A stretch of 40,223 nucleotides of DNA from Clostridia bacterium (GTDB lineage Bacteria; Bacillota; Clostridia; Christensenellales; Aristaeellaceae), in assembly GCA_030529995.1 (NCBI GenBank), contig JAUMVT010000014.1:1-40223 (forward strand), read 5' to 3'. Every line of letters begins with the position of its first letter. Within the stretch, counting starts at the first letter, position 1. Position numbers and translations under genes: made by a program. The notes beneath the pieces are model-generated. The model was not told the origin of the DNA. It saw nothing but the letters and a program-made list of their open reading frames with translations, and made no database searches. Of the stretch, positions 18,305 through 26,070 are shown in pieces.

Positions 18305-19699
18305 TTATTTGCTCTTGTGGAACAGCAGATGCTCGTACCGCTCCACATCACTGTTGCGAACCATGATTTCCAGTTCCTCATCGCCCATGACGGTGTTCCG
18401 GCCTTCGGCATACAGTTCATCCACCTTGGCACGCACGTCCAGCACCAGAGGATCATCCTTGGCCAGCACATTGTCCCCCTTCAGGCGGAAATAGCTGTTG
18501 ATCCAGTGGGCAACACCGGCCAGACCGGAGTGGGAGTCTACGGCCACCGTAGCAGGACGATTCAGCAGGGCGGCGGTATCGAAGATGTTGTAGATCTCCT
18601 CATCCTTCAGCATGCCGTCGGCATGGATGCCTGCCCGGGTTACGTTGAAGTGGCGGCCTACAAAGGGCTGACGGGGACTGATTTCGATGCCGATTTCCCG
18701 CTCCATATAGTCCGCAATTTCGGTCACGGCGGTCAGATCCATGCCGTCGTCCGTGCCACGGAGAGCCTGATACTCAATGGCCATGGCCTCCAGGGGGCAG
18801 TTGCCTGTGCGTTCGCCGATGCCCAGCAGGGAACAGTTGACGCTGGAGCAGCCGTACATCCAGGCGGCGCCTGCGTTGCTGACCACCTTGTAGAAGTCGT
18901 TGTGTCCATGCCACTCCAGCTGACCGGAAGGCACCTCCGCATAGTGACGGAGACCGTAAATGATGCCGGGGACGCTGCGGGGCAAGGCGGCGCCGTAGTA
19001 GGTTACGCCGAAGCCCATGGTATCGCAGGCACGGATTTTGATGGGGATGCCGCTTTCGTGGCTCAGGTCCATCAGCGCCTCGGCGAAGGGAACCACAAAG
19101 CCGTAGAAATCCGCCCGGGTAATGTCCTCAAAGTGGCAGCGGGGGCGAATACCCTGGTTCAGGGCTTCCTTCACAATGCCCAGATACTTGTCCATGGCCT
19201 GACGGCGGGTCAGGTGCATCTTGTGGAAGATGTGATAGTCGCTGCAGGAAACCAGAATGCCGGTTTCCGCAACCCCTGCATTCTTCACCAGCTGAAAATC
19301 TTTTTCATTGGCACGGATCCACGTGGTGATTTCCGGGAAGGTCAGCCCAAGATCCTGACACCGGTGCAGGGCTTCCTTGTCCTTTTCCGTGTAGAGGAAG
19401 AATTCGCTTTGCCGAATGATGCCCTTGGGGCCGCCCAGCCGGTTCATCAGCTTGAACAGGTGCACAATCTGATCCGGGGTAAAGGGACTGACGGATTGCT
19501 GACCATCCCGGAAGGTGGTGTCGGTCAGCCAGATTTCATCCGGCATATCTTCGGGAACGTGACGCATGTTGAAGGCGATTTTCGGGATGTGGGAATAATC
19601 ATAAATCTCCCGATACAGGTTTGGCTCCGCAACGTCCTGCAGGTCATACTTGTACTTGGCCTGCATGATCAGATTGGATTTCGTATCAAACTCCAGCAT
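18305..19699 (-). CDS. HMGL-type acyl transferase (isopropylmalate/homocitrate/Re-citrate synthase-like)
   Basis: A 464-residue TIM-barrel enzyme of the HMG-CoA lyase-like family that condenses an acyl-CoA with a 2-oxo acid. DTTFRDGQQ at 60-68 holds the metal and catalytic residues (D60, R64), and HGHND at 264-268 holds the metal histidines. A C-terminal domain of the LeuA regulatory type is not evident. The N-terminus (AEPNLYREIYDYSHIPKI) and overall length resemble the clostridial group that includes Re-citrate synthase of Clostridium kluyveri, recalled rather than searched. Citrate, homocitrate or isopropylmalate synthesis are all possible. It lies 26 bases after an aspartate-type aminotransferase gene, consistent with an amino-acid pathway. 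GGAGGACA precedes the ATG. Confidence 0.8.
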   Translation of the reverse strand: MLEFDTKSNLIMQAKYKYDLQDVAEPNLYREIYDYSHIPKIAFNMRHVPEDMPDEIWLTDTTFRDGQQSVSPFTPDQIVHLFKLMNRLGGPKGIIRQSEFFLYTEKDKEALHRCQDLGLTFPEITTWIRANEKDFQLVKNAGVAETGILVSCSDYHIFHKMHLTRRQAMDKYLGIVKEALNQGIRPRCHFEDITRADFYGFVVPFAEALMDLSHESGIPIKIRACDTMGFGVTYYGAALPRSVPGIIYGLRHYAEVPSGQLEWHGHNDFYKVVSNAGAAWMYGCSSVNCSLLGIGERTGNCPLEAMAIEYQALRGTDDGMDLTAVTEIADYMEREIGIEISPRQPFVGRHFNVTRAGIHADGMLKDEEIYNIFDTAALLNRPATVAVDSHSGLAGVAHWINSYFRLKGDNVLAKDDPLVLDVRAKVDELYAEGRNTVMGDEELEIMVRNSDVERYEHLLFHKSK

Positions 19700-19725
19700 G
19701 GTACATGTCCTCCGCTATTCAATCA

Positions 19726-20925
19726 TTAGGTTAATAGATCCACAAACTCGCCGATGCGCTTTACGCCCTCCAGGCAGCTCTCCATGGAGATGGCGTAGCT
19801 CAGGCGGCAGAAGCCCTCTGCCTCAAAGGCAATACCGGGCACGACGGCCACCTGCTTTTCTGCCAGCAGCAGTTCGGCAAAGTCCATGGAAGACTCCAGT
19901 ACCCGGCCGCCGAAGTGCTTGCCCAGCAGCTGCTTGATGTTCATCATGATGTAGAAGGCGCCGGCAGGCTTTCGGCAGGAAACGCCGGGGATTTCGTTGA
20001 TCTTCTCCACCATGGCATTGCGCCGCCGCTCAAACTCCGCCACCATTTCCGTGACGCAGCTTTGATCCCCCTGCAGGGCTTTCATGGCGGCATACTGGGC
20101 AATGGAGTTGGCGTTGCTGGTGGCCTGGGACTGGAAGTTGGCCATGGCGGTAATCTCGTGCCGGGGACCTGCCACGTAGCCAATGCGCCATCCGGTCATG
20201 GCATAGGCCTTGCTGACACCGTTGACCAGGAAGGTTTGCGCCTTGATCTGCTCGCCCAGCTGGGCAATGGAGAGATGCTCACGGCCATCGTAAATCAGCT
20301 TTTCATAAATTTCATCGCTGACCACATAGAAGGGGTGGCTGACGGCCAAGTCTGCCACGAACTGCAGCTGCTCCCGACTCCACACGCTGCCGTTGGGGTT
20401 GGAAGGGCTGGTGATGATAATGGCCTTGGTGCGCCGGGTGACACGGCTGGCAATGGCCTTGTTGGTGGGGATGAAGTCCGTGCTTTCGTCTGCCGGGATG
20501 AACACGGGTACACCGCCGGCCATGCGCACCATTTCAGGATAGCTGACCCAGCAGGGGGTGGGAATCAGCACCTCGTCACCGGGATCCAGAATGGCCTGAA
20601 AAATGGTATACAGGCTGTGCTTGGCACCGTTGGATACCAGAATGTCACCATAGGTGTAGGTCATGTCATTGTCCTTGCGGAGCTTTTCGCAGATGGCCTT
20701 TCGCAGTTCCTTGGTGCCGGCGGCAGGAGTGTAGCGGGTCAACCCCAGATCAAGGGCTTCCCGGGCTGCATCGCAGATATATTTTGGCGTGGGAAAATCA
20801 GGCTCGCCTGCGCCGAAGCCGATCACATCCAGCCCGGCTGCCTTCATTTCCTTGGCTCGGGCGTCAATTTGCAGCGTCAGGGAAGGAGCAATATTCTGTA
20901 CACGGTGAGAAATGGTCAATGCCAT
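19726..20925 (-). CDS. Pyridoxal-phosphate aminotransferase, aspartate aminotransferase type
   Basis: A class I aminotransferase of 399 residues that moves amino groups between aspartate (or another amino acid) and 2-oxoglutarate. The PLP lysine is K239 in GVSKAYAMTGWRIGY. Other family marks are GAGEPDFPTP (38-47), the PLP-binding SDEIYE (203-208), SPSNPNG (173-179) and the C-terminal carboxylate-binding arginine in FCRLSYA. The start at 20925 has AGGAGG nine bases upstream. A longer frame to 20967 lacks such a site. It is the first gene of a two-gene unit with the acyl transferase. The aspartate specificity is likely from the subgroup but not proven. Confidence 0.92.
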   Translation of the reverse strand: MALTISHRVQNIAPSLTLQIDARAKEMKAAGLDVIGFGAGEPDFPTPKYICDAAREALDLGLTRYTPAAGTKELRKAICEKLRKDNDMTYTYGDILVSNGAKHSLYTIFQAILDPGDEVLIPTPCWVSYPEMVRMAGGVPVFIPADESTDFIPTNKAIASRVTRRTKAIIITSPSNPNGSVWSREQLQFVADLAVSHPFYVVSDEIYEKLIYDGREHLSIAQLGEQIKAQTFLVNGVSKAYAMTGWRIGYVAGPRHEITAMANFQSQATSNANSIAQYAAMKALQGDQSCVTEMVAEFERRRNAMVEKINEIPGVSCRKPAGAFYIMMNIKQLLGKHFGGRVLESSMDFAELLLAEKQVAVVPGIAFEAEGFCRLSYAISMESCLEGVKRIGEFVDLLT

Positions 20926-21038
20926 GGGTCTCAGCCTCCTGAAGACATGATCTTCACCCTGGGTCAAGGGGGCAAGGAGGACTGCCGATTCGGACGCCTC
21001 ATTGCGGCCACTTTGTTAAAAAGCAAGGTGATGGTTCT

Positions 21039-21066
21039 ATTATAGCGAAAATCCCACGGAAAGCAA
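21039..21066 (-). promoter_or_regulatory. Promoter of the aminotransferase operon
   Basis: On the minus strand, TTGCTT (21061-21066) and TATAAT (21039-21044) with a 16-base spacer. The leader to the ATG is about 105 bases and shows no recognised riboswitch or T-box. Confidence 0.65.
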
Positions 21067-21141
21067 GGGCTTTTTGCACAAAAATGCAATTCTGAAACGA
21101 TGAAAATTCATTTTCGGTCAATGAACGGCAGAAAAAGAAAA

Positions 21142-21702
21142 CTACAGGCAGGATCCGTTGATTTTGCACAGCATGCGATGCAGCATGGCTGCAATCTCGT
21201 CACGGGAAATTTGCATGCCGTCGGTGAGCCACTGTTCCAGAACCCCCATCACACCGGCAACAACGAAAATGGCTTCCATGGTGTCGTAGGCCGGATTGCC
21301 GTCCGGGTTTACCTTACGGCTCTCCTGCAATACCTGCTCGTTAAACAGGGACTTCAGCTTCTGCAAAGCATGGTCGTTGTCTGCCCGGACGAGGAGCAGA
21401 AACAGCTCCTTGTGTTCCTCGATGTACAGGGTCAAACCATCGGATAAAAGCTTGCTGTTTTCCTGACTGGTGGTGGGGAAAGCTGACGCATACAGCCGGA
21501 GCAACCCGGTATAGAGTTCGCCTTCGATTTGCGCGTAAAGGTCATACACATCCATGTAGTGCAGGTAGAATGTGCCCCGGCCGATGTTGGCCGTGCGGCA
21601 GATTTCGGCCACGGTGATTTTCTTTAGGCTCTTTTCCTGCAGGAGTGCCAGGAAGCTTTTCTGAATGGCTTCTTTCGATTTTTGAATCCGCCGGTCTTCC
21701 AT
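21142..21702 (-). CDS. TetR family transcriptional regulator
   Basis: A 186-residue DNA-binding repressor. The N-terminal helix-turn-helix spans about residues 28-48 (ITVAEICRTANIGRGTFYLHY region), after RIQKSKEAIQKSFLALLQEKSLKK-type helix 1. The C-terminal ligand domain resembles the DhaS-like TetR_C group. GGAAAGGATG precedes the ATG. The gene points away from the acetyltransferase gene, and an 18-base palindrome sits inside its own -10 element, so it probably represses itself and perhaps its neighbour. The ligand is unknown. Confidence 0.9.
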   Translation of the reverse strand: MEDRRIQKSKEAIQKSFLALLQEKSLKKITVAEICRTANIGRGTFYLHYMDVYDLYAQIEGELYTGLLRLYASAFPTTSQENSKLLSDGLTLYIEEHKELFLLLVRADNDHALQKLKSLFNEQVLQESRKVNPDGNPAYDTMEAIFVVAGVMGVLEQWLTDGMQISRDEIAAMLHRMLCKINGSCL

Positions 21703-21720
21703 GGATGACCATCCTTTCCA

Positions 21721-21745
21721 TGAACACCTTTCAGGTACCTGTTCA
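21721..21745. repeat. Inverted repeat in the tetR leader
   Basis: TGAACA and TGTTCA, 13 bases apart, with a perfect 10-base palindrome CAGGTACCTG (21732-21741) partly inside. The half site ACCTGTTCA occurs again at 21824-21832, upstream of both promoters. These may be secondary binding sites for the regulator. Confidence 0.45.
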
Positions 21746-21774
21746 GTATGAAACAGAATCCGGGAAACTGCCTA

Positions 21775-21803
21775 TTGGAAGTTTCTCTTGCGTATTATAT
21801 GAT
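21775..21803 (+). promoter_or_regulatory. Candidate promoter of the acetyltransferase gene
   Basis: TTGGAA and TATGAT with a 17-base spacer on the plus strand. The -10 overlaps the tetR -10 on the other strand and lies in the palindrome at 21790-21807. The leader to the ATG at 21989 would be about 180 bases. Confidence 0.5.
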
Positions 21804-21807
21804 ACGC
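21790..21807. promoter_or_regulatory. Candidate TetR-family operator
   Basis: GCGTATTATATGATACGC is an 18-base palindrome with 16 of 18 positions symmetrical (6-base arms GCGTAT/ATACGC). It covers both divergent -10 elements, so one bound dimer would block both promoters. Confidence 0.65.
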
Positions 21808-21822
21808 TCGTCCGTTAGTAAA
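21794..21822 (-). promoter_or_regulatory. Promoter of tetR
   Basis: On the minus strand, TTTACT (21817-21822) and TATAAT (21794-21799) with a 17-base spacer. The -10 is part of the palindrome. Confidence 0.65.
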
Positions 21823-21880
21823 CACCTGTTCATAAATTTGAATAGAAGTTATGCGGAGAATCGAATTGTGCCTTTTGAAT

Positions 21881-21956
21881 GCCGATGGTATGCAAAGCGG
21901 CAGGGTCAACAGACTGATGCCTACGACCCTGCCGATGGGAAACAATACCAATCGGT
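21881..21956 (+). promoter_or_regulatory. Possible structured RNA leader of the acetyltransferase gene
   Basis: GCCGATGGTAT (21881-21891) can pair with ATACCAATCGGT (21945-21956), enclosing a perfect 9-bp stem GGCAGGGTC/GACCCTGCC (21899-21907 with 21925-21933). GCCGATGG recurs at 21931-21938 and can instead pair with the same 3' segment, which would break the inner stem. The element ends about 20 bases before the ribosome binding site. It matches no riboswitch family I know. The region is also open in frame with the downstream gene from an ATG at 21851. Confidence 0.35.
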
Positions 21957-21988
21957 TCAAAAGAACACACCACGAAAGGAACGGGAAC

Positions 21989-22624
21989 ATGATCACCTAC
22001 AGAGAAGCAACGAAAGCGGAGATCCCGGCAGTCGCCAAGCTGGCCGCAGCATCCTTCGGCCATTATCCCTTTTTTGACTTTGCCTTTTTACCTGTGCTGA
22101 AAACTCCGGAAGCTTATACGGCTTACATGGAAAAGCTGCATGCCATTCACATCCGAGCCAACATGGCGCATCACAAGTGCTTCATCGGCGTGCAAGATGG
22201 CTGCATGGTTTCAGCGGCACTGCTGCAAAACCCGAAAGAGAAACGGGTCACTTTGCCGGACTACATCAAGGCCGGAGGCGTTCGTTTGGTGTTTCCGGTA
22301 GGCATGAGAAAAATTCTGGACTTCTTCGCCGTTTCCGAAGAAGCACAGCAGGATTGTGCCCCAAATTACCCGGATGCCCGGTATCTGGAAATGCTGGTTG
22401 TTGCTCCTGACAGGAAGGGCAGCGGTCTGGGCAGCAGTATGCTGAAGGACTGCCTGCTGCCCTACATGCAGCAGCAGGGCGGCAAAGAGCTTGCCTTGAT
22501 TACCAACACGGCGGTGAATTGCAGGTTCTATGAAAAGAACGGCTTTTCCGAATTTGCGCATCGCACGCTGGAGCGAAACGGTCAGCAAATTGATAATTGG
22601 AGCTTTCACTGCCGTGTGGGCTGA
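21989..22624 (+). CDS. GNAT family N-acetyltransferase
   Basis: A 211-residue acetyltransferase that moves an acetyl group from acetyl-CoA to an unknown amine. The acetyl-CoA loop is VVAPDRKGSGLGSS at 137-150, preceded by the strand YLEML and followed by helix MLKDCLLPYM. Near the end, NTAVNCRFYEKNGF is a typical GNAT motif B. The start at 21989 is supported by AAAGGAACGGG; the frame is open back to an ATG at 21851, but that has no good binding site. It is divergent from tetR and may be controlled by it. Its stop lies one base from the stop of the converging DUF3955 gene. Confidence 0.9.
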   Translation: MITYREATKAEIPAVAKLAAASFGHYPFFDFAFLPVLKTPEAYTAYMEKLHAIHIRANMAHHKCFIGVQDGCMVSAALLQNPKEKRVTLPDYIKAGGVRLVFPVGMRKILDFFAVSEEAQQDCAPNYPDARYLEMLVVAPDRKGSGLGSSMLKDCLLPYMQQQGGKELALITNTAVNCRFYEKNGFSEFAHRTLERNGQQIDNWSFHCRVG

Positions 22625-22625
22625 A

Positions 22626-22874
22626 TTATTGCTTTTTGCGAATCAGCTTTCGCACGCCTAACGCCAGGAAGGACAGCATGCCGCAGAAGATGCTCAAAAA
22701 ACCGCAGGGCAGCAGGAAGAAATGCTCGTGCAGCATGCCCCTTGCATCCACATACTCCGGTGACACCGCTTTCACGGCCAGCAGGATCACGCCGAAAAGC
22801 AGCAGTGTCCCGCCCAGCAGGGAAAGCACCTTGTTCACGTTATGCTTGCAAATCTTTTCTGTCGTCTTCGTCAT
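22626..22874 (-). CDS. Small two-span membrane protein, DUF3955-like
   Basis: An 82-residue protein with two predicted membrane helices (about 17-37 and 53-74) and a basic C-terminus. The segment DARGMLHEHFFLLPCGF (about 45-61) resembles DUF3955, a family of small membrane proteins of unknown function; recalled, not searched. GGAGATGA lies before the ATG. It is the last gene of the pcp-transglutaminase-guaD run, 61 bases after guaD. No function can be assigned. Confidence 0.7.
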   Translation of the reverse strand: MTKTTEKICKHNVNKVLSLLGGTLLLFGVILLAVKAVSPEYVDARGMLHEHFFLLPCGFLSIFCGMLSFLALGVRKLIRKKQ

Positions 22875-22935
22875 TTGATCATCTCCTTCTCGTGTATCGA
22901 TTCTGCTGATGCAGGAAGGGGAATGGGTGCAAAGC

Positions 22936-24213
22936 TTATTTTGCGGCTGTACTGCGGTCAAGGATTTTCCGCCCGGCGGACCACACGGCCTGCAGGGCAT
23001 CCTTCTGCCGACGGTACACGGCTCGCTCCAGCCGGTCTTCCAGGGACATGGTACGGGGATTCAATAGGGTGTCATCGCGAATGACGATGGCGTGGAGGGG
23101 ATTCCCCTTGGCAAAGCCCGGCTGTTCACCGAAGAAGGCGGCGCCGGCGGAGGTGCCCAGGTACCATCCCTCTTTCACGGTCAGGAAGGGGGTCTTCCAG
23201 TCATCGATCATGCCCTTGACCTTGGAAGCACGGATAGCGGCGGTGATCACATCGAACATGCACAGGTGGTCGCCGCCGGCAATGTCGCTGCCCAAGGAGA
23301 CCTTGGTGCCTTCCGTCAGCATCTGCCGCACGGGGGCAAAGCCGGAGGAAACATTCTGGTTGGAATCCGGGCAGTGGATCACCGTGACGCCTGCATCCCG
23401 AATGGCCTGCCGTTCCTTCTCGTCGGACCAGACACAGTGCGCCATGACGGTGCGGTCATTCCACAGGCCGTACTTGGCATAGGTCTGCCAGTACTGCTCA
23501 CAGTCCGGGTGCAATTCCCGTACCCAGGCAATCTCCGCCCGGTTTTCCGACAGGTGGGACTGCACCGGCAAATGAAGCTCCGTCGCCAGCTTGCCCAAAT
23601 GCGCCATCAGCTCGTTGGTGCAGGAAGGGGTAAAGCGAGGAGTCAGAATAGGTTTGATATGCTCAAAATGGCACGCCGCCAGCCATCGATCCGTTTCGCT
23701 GATGGCTTCCGCCGTGCTGCTTTCCATCATGCCGGGAATGCCGTTTCGATCCATGCCTACCTTGCCCACATAGCCTGTTACGCCGGCCTTTTCCAATTCG
23801 TCCATCAGGATCAGGGTGGCATCGGTATGGAAGGAGGAAAACATGCATACCCGGGTGGTGCCGTAGGATACCAGCTCCTGGGCCAGACGATGATACACAT
23901 ACCGGGCATAGTCCGTATCCTGAAAGCGGCTTTCATTGGGATAGGTATAAGTGGTCAGCCAGTCCAACAGGGGCAGATCCATGCCCATGCCCAGCATGGG
24001 ATACTGGGGCGCGTGCAGGTGAAGGTCGGCAAAAGACTGAAGAATCAGGTCGTCCCCGTAATCTTCCACAGGGGCGGATGCATACTTGTCAGGCAGTACC
24101 GGGTAAATCCCCTCAATGATCCCGTCCTCTGCCACCAAATAGCCATGGGGAATGGCTTCGATCTTGCCCATTTCCGGGGCGGAAAGAATGTTGCCTTTCA
24201 AAATCGTGAGCAT
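22936..24213 (-). CDS. guaD: Guanine deaminase-type amidohydrolase
   Basis: A zinc hydrolase that deaminates guanine to xanthine in purine salvage. The 425-residue protein has the metal motif and substrate signature HLHAPQY at 65-71, TPRFTPSC (typical of guanine deaminases), SHLSENRAEI with a metal histidine, AHCVW, and GSDIAGG with the catalytic aspartate. This combination and length fit guanine deaminase better than other amidohydrolases such as chlorohydrolases. The start at 24213 has GAGGTGA upstream; a frame to 24303 runs into the previous gene. It lies 53 bases after the transglutaminase-like gene. Confidence 0.88.
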   Translation of the reverse strand: MLTILKGNILSAPEMGKIEAIPHGYLVAEDGIIEGIYPVLPDKYASAPVEDYGDDLILQSFADLHLHAPQYPMLGMGMDLPLLDWLTTYTYPNESRFQDTDYARYVYHRLAQELVSYGTTRVCMFSSFHTDATLILMDELEKAGVTGYVGKVGMDRNGIPGMMESSTAEAISETDRWLAACHFEHIKPILTPRFTPSCTNELMAHLGKLATELHLPVQSHLSENRAEIAWVRELHPDCEQYWQTYAKYGLWNDRTVMAHCVWSDEKERQAIRDAGVTVIHCPDSNQNVSSGFAPVRQMLTEGTKVSLGSDIAGGDHLCMFDVITAAIRASKVKGMIDDWKTPFLTVKEGWYLGTSAGAAFFGEQPGFAKGNPLHAIVIRDDTLLNPRTMSLEDRLERAVYRRQKDALQAVWSAGRKILDRSTAAK

Positions 24214-24266
24214 CGGTGTCACCTCACATCCATTTTGATTGAACCGCCTTACTGTATCATATTTCG

Positions 24267-25319
24267 TCATTGGATGCAACTTTCCACCAGCAGCACGGCG
24301 CACTGGGTCGTGTCATCCTTCGAGTAGCGGAGATTGGTTTCGGCCGATAATCCCAGCCGGGCACGAGCCTGATTCAGCACTTCCAGCGGCTGTTCGGCAA
24401 AGACGGCATAATCGGCGGAGGAAACAAACCGAAGGGATGGGGTCAGCCCCTTGGACAGGGCGGAGACCAGCACATCTGCCGCATTGCCTCCTTCCTCCAC
24501 AAGCAGTCCCATCATGCGATGATATTCCCATGTGTCATCACTGGGGAGAGAAACGGCAGTCTTCATGCTGTGGGTCAGGGAAAGCTCGGCGGCCGACAGG
24601 TTGAAGTACCAGTGCAGGGTGATGCCGTCCGCACTGTCATCTGACGTCACGTCCGTGTAGCAGGCTGTGCCGTCCAGCAGCAGCAGATTCCAGGCGTGAT
24701 TTTCTCCGCTTTGCTTATCGGTGCCGCTGACAAAGCTGCAGGGGATGCCTGCCATGCGGCACAGCAGGGTCATGGCGCGGGTGTACCCTTCGCATACAGC
24801 CATGCCGTCTACCAGCGCCAGGTCAGCAGTGCTGAAGCCATAGGTGTCGCTGTCATAGGATACGATGCTGCACAGCTTGTCATGCAGAAACAGTTCCCGG
24901 TCGAAAAGACCCGTCGGTGCCTCCGCTACAATTTCTTCAGCGGTTTGCATCATCACGCTGCGCCGCTCCTCTTCCTGCTTCTGGGACATGATATATTGCA
25001 GGGTAATGGCCGTCGCAACATCCGGCGTGTTTTGATAGTAGTGGAGGGTCGTTTGATTGTCCAAGGCAATCAATTCCGGGTATTCTTCTGACACAAAGCA
25101 GAAGGCGGCGTTCAGGTCGTCATACTTGGTTCCCTCCGGCACGGCGACCGTTGTTTCATGCGTCAGCGCCGCCTTGTACAGCAGATCCACCAACGTTTGC
25201 TGGGATGCCGGCAGCAGGGCATAGCGGACGGAAAGACCCTGACCGTAGGGCGTTTCCGGCTCTGCCAGTGCGGCAACGGGCAGGAGGAAAATCAGGAGCC
25301 AGGCTAGCAATCGGCGCAT
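24267..25319 (-). CDS. Secreted transglutaminase-like protein
   Basis: A 350-residue exported protein. Residues 1-19 form a signal peptide (hydrophobic core, then AALA before EPET). The transglutaminase-like core shows the catalytic triad: C176 in MAVCEGYTRAM, H208 in ENHAWN and D223 in YTDVT. Such domains in Clostridia act as peptidases or cross-linkers at the cell surface. The N-terminal third contains no recognised domain. AAGGATGA precedes the ATG, and the upstream pcp gene ends four bases before, so co-translation is likely. Substrate unknown. Confidence 0.85.
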   Translation of the reverse strand: MRRLLAWLLIFLLPVAALAEPETPYGQGLSVRYALLPASQQTLVDLLYKAALTHETTVAVPEGTKYDDLNAAFCFVSEEYPELIALDNQTTLHYYQNTPDVATAITLQYIMSQKQEEERRSVMMQTAEEIVAEAPTGLFDRELFLHDKLCSIVSYDSDTYGFSTADLALVDGMAVCEGYTRAMTLLCRMAGIPCSFVSGTDKQSGENHAWNLLLLDGTACYTDVTSDDSADGITLHWYFNLSAAELSLTHSMKTAVSLPSDDTWEYHRMMGLLVEEGGNAADVLVSALSKGLTPSLRFVSSADYAVFAEQPLEVLNQARARLGLSAETNLRYSKDDTTQCAVLLVESCIQ

Positions 25320-25323
25320 GCAA

Positions 25324-25944
25324 TCATCCTTCTTTCTGCGGTGCGGGGATGGCCTGGATGGCGGCTTCCAGCGCCCGGGTGATATCCGCTGCGGCCATGC
25401 AGGGGGTTCCGGCAGGCTTGTTTGTTACTTGCTCAGGCACATAGGGCACATGGATGAATCCGCCCATCATGGCCGGATATTTTGTTGCTGCCAAATGGAG
25501 CAGATGATACATCAGGGTGTTGCACACAAAGGTACCTGCCGTGTTGGAAACCTTGGCCGGCAGGGAAGCGGCCTGAATGGCGGCAACCATGGCCTTGATG
25601 GGCAGGGTGGTGAAATAAGCTGCCGGTGCGCCGGAAACCACCGGCACATCCTGGGGCTGATCGCCTTCGTTATCCGGCAGAGCGGCGTCCATCACGTTGA
25701 TGGCAACCCGCTCGATGGTTATTGCGTCCCGTCCGCCGGCCTGCCCCACGCAGATCACCGCATCCGGGCGCAGCGTCTCCACAAGCTTCGTTAAGCAGAC
25801 ACGGGAAGCATCAAAGGCGGTAGGCACCTCTGCTTTGTGCACCTGCCACGGGCCGATCACATCCGGCAAAGCTTGCACCGCCAGCCAGGCAGGATTGACA
25901 CTTTCACCGCCGAAGGGAGTAAAACCGGTTACAAGGATTTTCAT
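25324..25944 (-). CDS. pcp: Pyroglutamyl-peptidase I
   Basis: A cytosolic cysteine peptidase (family C15) that removes N-terminal pyroglutamate from peptides. The 206-residue protein has the usual size and the triad E78 (TIERVAINV), C141 (GTFVCNTLMY) and H165 (GFIHVPYVPEQ), plus the N-terminal MKILVTGFTPFGGESVNP. GGAGG lies eight bases before the ATG. First gene of a minus-strand run with the transglutaminase-like, guaD and DUF3955 genes. Its promoter is back to back with that of priA. Confidence 0.95.
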   Translation of the reverse strand: MKILVTGFTPFGGESVNPAWLAVQALPDVIGPWQVHKAEVPTAFDASRVCLTKLVETLRPDAVICVGQAGGRDAITIERVAINVMDAALPDNEGDQPQDVPVVSGAPAAYFTTLPIKAMVAAIQAASLPAKVSNTAGTFVCNTLMYHLLHLAATKYPAMMGGFIHVPYVPEQVTNKPAGTPCMAAADITRALEAAIQAIPAPQKEG

Positions 25945-25977
25945 GCCGCTGCCTCCATTGATTTGGGAATCTTTCTT

Positions 25978-26006
25978 ACCATATCATGAATCGCAGGAAA
26001 TTACAA
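25978..26006 (-). promoter_or_regulatory. Promoter of the pcp operon
   Basis: On the minus strand, TTGTAA (26001-26006) and TATGGT (25978-25983) with a 17-base spacer. Its -35 abuts the priA -35 on the other strand. Confidence 0.5.
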
Positions 26007-26007
26007 C

Positions 26008-26035
26008 TTGAAAAGGAAACGAGATCGGTTATAAT
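26008..26035 (+). promoter_or_regulatory. Promoter of the priA-rpe block
   Basis: TTGAAA and TATAAT with a 16-base spacer, 36 bases before the priA GTG start. Confidence 0.7.
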
Positions 26036-26070
26036 AGAAGATGGCGTAGTATGGACAGGGAGGTGAGCAG

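Noticed and set aside
21881-21956. Cyclic-di-GMP-I riboswitch
   Set aside because: GCAAAGC followed by a GGGTC stem recalls that class, but the 5' GGCAAACC segment and the 3' GTAGCC-GGTTACC receptor are missing.
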